Shown here: in pieces, positions 44,469-49,163 of the stretch
Layout: every line of letters starts with the position of its first letter
How positions within the stretch are numbered: position 1 is the first letter of the stretch
Source: Haplomitrium mnioides
Taxonomy: Eukaryota > Marchantiophyta > Haplomitriopsida > Calobryales
Direction: 5' to 3'
Assembly: GCA_049999725.1 (NCBI GenBank)
Contig: JBNGIS010033674.1
Span: forward strand, 1-49,163
Length of the DNA stretch: 49,163 nt
Made by a program: the position numbers and the translations under genes
The notes under the pieces: model-generated
What the model saw: only the letters and a program-made list of their open reading frames with translations
What the model was told of the DNA's origin: nothing
The model's database searches: none

Positions 44469-46046
44469 AAAATCTATGTCACCCCCTCTCTTCCTCTCTT
44501 AACACCTGTTTGAGGCTATTTTAGACAAAAAAGTGACAAAGAGTATCCAGGGTCTTTAATGAGACGGCCCCAACACCTTTGTTACTGAATTCAGGTCTTA
44601 ACTATCCTGAACTTCTCACCTGACCTTTCCATACTGCTCTCAACTCACCAAACACAAGGCAGACCTATCTTCTTCCTCACCACATATAGAGTAGACACAA
44701 TTCAACTGATTCTGGAGTACATCCAACACTGTGCTTGATGTAACTTCTTGTTTGCAGGTATTCAATGTCACCTTCTATGAACATGAGTGTATGCAATTGT
44801 TACACATGTATAATCTTACAACCTTCTTCTACAAGCTGTGTCCTAACACCAACAAGACTAAACCCTCTACCAAACACTTGCTTATCAACAAGTCTAGCTA
44901 CTCCAACACCCAAACAAAACAGAGCTATCTAACTTATTCTCTCAACAAAATGGAAAACACAACCCAAAAGCTTAATCTAACAAAATGACCTTCCTAACCA
45001 GGTACAGAATTATCTTCATCTCTTCTTACTCTCCTAACATCACTCTACAAACACAACACACCAGAAACTGTATTCTCCTTGCTACTCTATCTCCACTCAC
45101 CCACACTGTCTCGATAGTTTTTTAACTTCCTTCGCGAGAAGCCCTGAATTTACTTCCTCAAGCTAGGAAGAGGTCTTGTTTAACTTCCTCCTTATGAAGA
45201 CAGTTCTCTCAGCTATTGGCTCACCCACTCCACCCGAGAATTGGCTAGATCTTCCTTGTAGTGCACAGGCACTAACATGGCTACTCCTCTCCTTTCTCCA
45301 CAAGATTATAACTCCAACAGCAATCTCCAAATGCCTCTGGGACTGATCTCCTGCACAAACCAGAGCAAAGGCGGCACCAGGACCCCCCCTTGGCTGTCCC
45401 TCACGAAATATAGACTGGAAGAATTTTCTTCTCCTCTAATTGTTGGTCCACCTTCAAATGTCGGATTTGCCTTCAAATGTGAGTCTAGTTGAGTAGTCTG
45501 AGCCTCTTGAGCCTCCTGCTCAACAATTCTCAGCACCTCCTCAGTCCACCTCCACCATGTGATAGCCTTCCTTCACGAGTACACCCAATTCTCAGAGATC
45601 TCACCAAAATTCTCTCCTTCGTATCTCGCTGCTCTTTCTGCACAAAACTATCGGTCCCTTCAACAACAAGGTGAGTTCCCCTATACCCTCGCTGGAACTT
45701 CTCATACCTTTTGTTCTTTCCCCTCCTTGCGATTTGGATTCTTGTTGGTTTTGGATGTTAATCGATGGAAAATGAGCGTCAATCCGAGCAGTCTGGTTGC
45801 TGATCGTAGAATGCAAACTTCCAAGAGATCAGCTTAATTCGGAAAGGCAATGAAGCTGATGTGAATTTCAAGGCCATTGGCTAAATTCTACAAGACGACA
45901 AGGGCTCAGCGCAAATCTGATGGCAATTTCAAGGCAAAATTGACCCTCAATTTGCAGAATTCTTTGCAACACTTCTCGACGCACCTCGTCCCCGTAGAGG
46001 TCCGCGAACACTCCAAGGAATCCCACGGACTCCCTCGAAGCGCCAC

Positions 46047-46381
46047 ATTTCCGAAAAACCCATGATTCTCGCATAATTTGTAAGATTCCCACTGATGCTT
46101 GAAGTTGCGTTGAGTGCCACATAATCCGGAGAGGCCAAGATACCAGTGGAATCTCAAAGATTCCTAGTTCCCGCAGAGGTGCCACGTAATCCACAAAGCT
46201 CAAGATTTCAGAAGAATCTCTAATATTCCCGCAGATTCCCAGAGGCTTGCATGAGCGCCACGTTTCCGTTGTGCGCCATCCGACGCCGCCCCGCAAAGGG
46301 GTAGGCAAACTGTCGCGCTGACCGCCCATTGATCCGTTGACTTTTTTTGTCTGCCACGTCATCTGCAAGGTGCTGACCCTC
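46047..46381 (-). promoter_or_regulatory. LTR segment rich in GCCACGT motifs, absent from the left LTR
   Basis: On the plus strand GCCACGT or near forms recur (GTGCCACATAATCC, GTGCCACGTAATCC, GCGCCACGTTTCC, TGCCACGTCATC), spaced 60-100 bases. They are reverse complements of the ACGTGGC motifs in 1-1829 and element 1. The left LTR lacks exactly this block between GAAGC.CCAC and TGTATAAGAAC. A regulatory role is inference. Confidence 0.45.
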
Positions 46382-48099
46382 TGTATAAGAACTATGAAGC
46401 CTTCCATTTTTTCCCCTTGTTGGATTGGTTATAGATCTTCTTTTCAGCACCGCTTCTTCATTCGTCGGATGTGCGCTATATCGCGTATTTAGCATCTTTG
46501 GTCCTCTCATGGTCGGATATGGGATTTATCATCCTTTTGGTTGATCCTTTCTCGTTTCTCCTTGTCAAACCTATGATATATTGCTGTTTCAGTACTATTT
46601 GCTTCTCTTTGGTCTGTTGATAAATCACTATTTCAGCGTTCTTTCCTTTTATATCAAAATTGTGCTATATCCTCATTTTGGCAACCCTTGTGAGCCCCCT
46701 TCGGAACCCTGTTAAGTGGTCTCTCCACTTAGAGAGGTCAATCGAAACCATGTTAACTGGGGATCTCCACATCGTATGGCAAATCAGAACCCTCTTAAGT
46801 GGGCTCCCTTTATCGATTTATTGCCATTTCGGCCTCTTCGATCCTCTTCTAACCAAATCATTGATAAGGGTGTCAAAATCGCGATCAATCGAAGGTCCGA
46901 CCAGAGGAGGGACATGAGGTGTCAAAACAATGACTTATCCTTCTTCTAACAAATCATTGATATATCTCCATTTTGGCACCCTCATTTTTCTCCCAATCGG
47001 TTTTTCGACATATCCTTATTTTGGCACGTTCCTCCTTTTCTATCCAGACCGTTGATAGGTCACTATTTCGGCGCCTTGTTCTTTAGGTGAAACCTTGTCT
47101 TATCTTCATTTCAGAATCCTCTCTTGATATAGGAACCCCTGAGAGGCTCCTTCTCTTCACTAAGGTGTAAAAAAGTTCGATGTAAGAACTAAGAGTTCCG
47201 TAGATTCCTTTCAAACTTTCAAAAGATACCCGATTCAAACTTTCCCAATTACCTCCCTATCGTTCGAATCTTCGACAAATCACCTTTCCGACCTTCTAAT
47301 TAACCCACTTCAGAATCCCTCTTTACCGGTACTCCCTATATCGGAAGGCGGATCAGAACCACCTTAAGTGGGCTCCCCACTTAGGAAGCCAAGTTTCCGA
47401 TCCGTCTCTTCGGATTGGACACCACGGTCTTCGGACCTCAATTCTTTGCAGATCAATTTTTCTTCTTCAATCCGATCGTTTCCACCCACCTTCATTCGAT
47501 TTGATTTCGCAGTAAGGATGGGTAGCTTCGTAGCCTCAGCATTGTTTGATTTCAAACCAGACCGTACTTCAATTTTTGTCATTCAAGATCTCTTCAGCAA
47601 TCCTTCATTGAATTCAGAGGATCTTCTTCGTTAGCTGTTCAGTTGGGGCAACCGTGTTACAAGCCCAACACTCTGATTTCCCATGCCTCTTTCACCTTCA
47701 ACATTCACAGGGGGTCTTCAGTTTAGCGCGATCTTCATAGCCATTTCCTTCCGAGGTCATTCTCGCTCAACATCTCGAATCCTTCTCCATGCTCGATTCC
47801 TTCAACGGATTCTTCTTAAGTCGACATAGTTGGTCAATGCAACTAATTCTTCTTAAATCGACATAGTTCTTCTTTGTTATTCCAACGTCTTGCCATCCTT
47901 TCTCTCAATAAATATGAAGTGATTTCATTCATATTCCGAAACTCCTCCGCGCTTTCAATTCCTTATGATAGATTGGGCTTCTCCACATTTTCCTGGACGG
48001 ACATCCCTCCTAATTACATTAACACCACAATGTATCTCCACTAGGGCACATTCCTTGAGCTTCATCCTACCCCAATTGCGTCGGTCGGATGTTGTGAGA

Positions 48100-48300
48100 T
48101 CTGCACCTCCGAGTGTGCACCTCCAGCTCCGAACAAAAAAGGCCTCCGAATTCACCTCCAAATTCTGCACAAAATGCCTCCGAGTGCCTCTCTCAGGACA
48201 CCTCCAACTTCCACACAGAATGCCTCTGAGTGGCCCTCGGAGTGCACCTCCGACTTTCGCACAGAATGCCTTTGAGTGTCCCTCCTCCAGCTATTCTGGC
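48100..48300. repeat. Minisatellite of CACCTCCGA / GAATGCCTCTGAGTG units
   Basis: Three to four degenerate units of about 50-65 bases contain CACCTCCNACTT, GCACAGAATGCCTC and GAGTG. It sits exactly where similarity between the two element 2 LTRs stops. Confidence 0.6.
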
Positions 48301-48325
48301 AAAAATCCTCCCTTTCAGTGATCTC

Positions 48326-48760
48326 TCACTGCCTTCTTTGTTTTTCTTGAAATCTCCTCTTCACCTTCCTCTTCCTCATAATCATCCGGCTACTCTCTGC
48401 ACTCGTCCTCGACCACCGAATGCTCCAACTCATGGTCCTGCTCTGCTCTTGATCATCGTCCTTGCCTTCTTCGTCCTCTTCCTCATAATCAATATCAGTA
48501 ACAACAGAAGAGGGCAACACGATCCCACCTTGCACGTTCTCGCCACCGCTCAAAATCGCCAATGCCTTGTTCCGAGGCAGTTTTCCTTTTGTAGCATTGA
48601 GAAGGCTGAATCTAGGCAGAAATGAAGGTGACATCCATCGAACAGTGCTTATTGTCTCCACTTTTAAATTCTTGGCGTCTCCGATCTCCCCAAGTCTCAC
48701 ACTGGCCGCCTCTGCCTTTTGCTCATCATTGTCCCCATCGCGAACTTCTTCCTTGCTCAA
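48326..48760 (-). CDS. Hypothetical 144-residue frame inside the divergent LTR part
   Basis: Starts at ATG and reads MSKEEVRDGDNDEQ, then a mixed region with RWMSPSFLPRFSLLNATKGK, a VLPSSVVTDID segment, an acidic run (DYEEEDEEGKDDDQEQ) and a basic C-terminus (MRKRKVKRRFQEKQ). I recognise no family. Composition is less repetitive than other LTR-internal frames and there are no LTR subrepeat words in it. It could be a captured piece of a host gene, a real small gene into which the element is nested, or chance. No promoter or splice signal was identified. Confidence 0.3.
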   Translation of the reverse strand: MSKEEVRDGDNDEQKAEAASVRLGEIGDAKNLKVETISTVRWMSPSFLPRFSLLNATKGKLPRNKALAILSGGENVQGGIVLPSSVVTDIDYEEEDEEGKDDDQEQSRTMSWSIRWSRTSAESSRMIMRKRKVKRRFQEKQRRQ

Positions 48761-49163
48761 ATCTTATGAGCTCCAGCCTCACATTTTCTCCCTCTGAAAT
48801 TCCTTTCTGCTCGCAAAATTCTTCCTTGCGCGTATAATTCTTCTTCCTTGCAAATTCATTCAATCTATCCCCCCTTCTCCTTGTTCAAATTGCCTCCTAC
48901 CTCCTCTTTGAATTGGCTTTTGCCTTGATCTCATTCTCCTCTAGCCTCAAATTTTTTCCTCCAGCTTCAGATTTTCTGGTGCTCGACACCCTCTCTCGAA
49001 ATCCTCCATCTTCGACCTTCGATCCACCCTTGCGCAATCAAATTTCCTCCCCAAGCGATCTGTTCTTGATCGATCCCTAGCTGATCGATCAGCCTTCCTA
49101 CAGACGTAAATTTCACCTCCCCTTATTTGGAATGCTCTGTTTCCCCGACAGCTTTGGACTAGG
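48761..49163. other. Unassigned right edge
   Basis: CT-rich on the plus strand (purine-rich on the minus), with clustered GATCGATC words (49060-49090). It resembles in composition 1840-2280 but I could not align the two. No gene seen. Confidence 0.3.

Larger units (their letters stand above)
44477..49163 (-). mobile_element. Element 2, 5' LTR (right), running off the window
   Basis: Starts at TGTCA (44477) beside the primer-binding site and matches the left LTR to about 48096, with identity around 92-97 percent in sampled lines. It contains a 335-bp segment (46047-46381) missing from the left LTR. After 48096 it no longer matches the left LTR (37852-38523); that part holds a minisatellite and a possible coding piece. 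The outer terminus and target duplication are beyond the window. Confidence 0.82.

Overview
The window looks like nuclear DNA of a land plant with a large, repeat-dominated genome. It is built from nested Ty3/gypsy and Ty1/copia retrotransposons, LINE debris and satellite DNA, and I see no intact host gene. The primer-binding sites read as a plant tRNA-Asn 3' end (from memory). The species cannot be fixed from this; a gymnosperm or seed-free plant is a guess based on the very long (3.6-3.9 kb) LTRs and old, degraded elements. There is one assembly gap (10 N at 1830-1839).

Layout. 1-1829: LTR fragment of a gypsy family. 1840-12291: 'element 1', a plus-strand gypsy element with long LTRs (5' LTR to 5530, 3' LTR 8683-12291), a primer-binding site, broken gag plus protease, a polypurine tract, and no reverse transcriptase, RNase H or integrase. 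12292-22127 and 25951-26963: one satellite array with a basic unit of about 110 bp, split by a 3823-bp solo LTR (22128-25950) that is flanked by a 5-bp target-site duplication. 26964-28540: AT-rich, LTR-like noncoding DNA with a small minisatellite. 28541-29040: a possible exon fragment. 29110-30290: a second satellite with a 61-bp unit. 30600-32540: remains of a LINE and of a Ty1/copia element. 32560-34595: unassigned, LTR-like and anonymous DNA. 34596-49163: 'element 2', a minus-strand gypsy element related to element 1, with gag, protease, RT, RNase H and integrase all recognisable but broken by stops and frameshifts. Its 5' LTR runs off the right edge.

How the parts relate. Elements 1 and 2 share the primer-binding site, Gag zinc knuckles, protease region and blocks of LTR sequence, so they belong to one lineage. 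Element 1 is the non-autonomous form (Gag-protease only) and would have needed enzymes from relatives such as element 2. Neither copy can be active now. The LTRs carry several orders of internal repeats, including ACGTGGC motifs and short hairpins. In both elements the 5' edge of the upstream LTR does not match its downstream partner, which suggests recombination between families. The satellite has two differently organised domains that meet beside a single inverted unit, which forms an 82-bp-arm palindrome.

All identities and period lengths were judged by eye.
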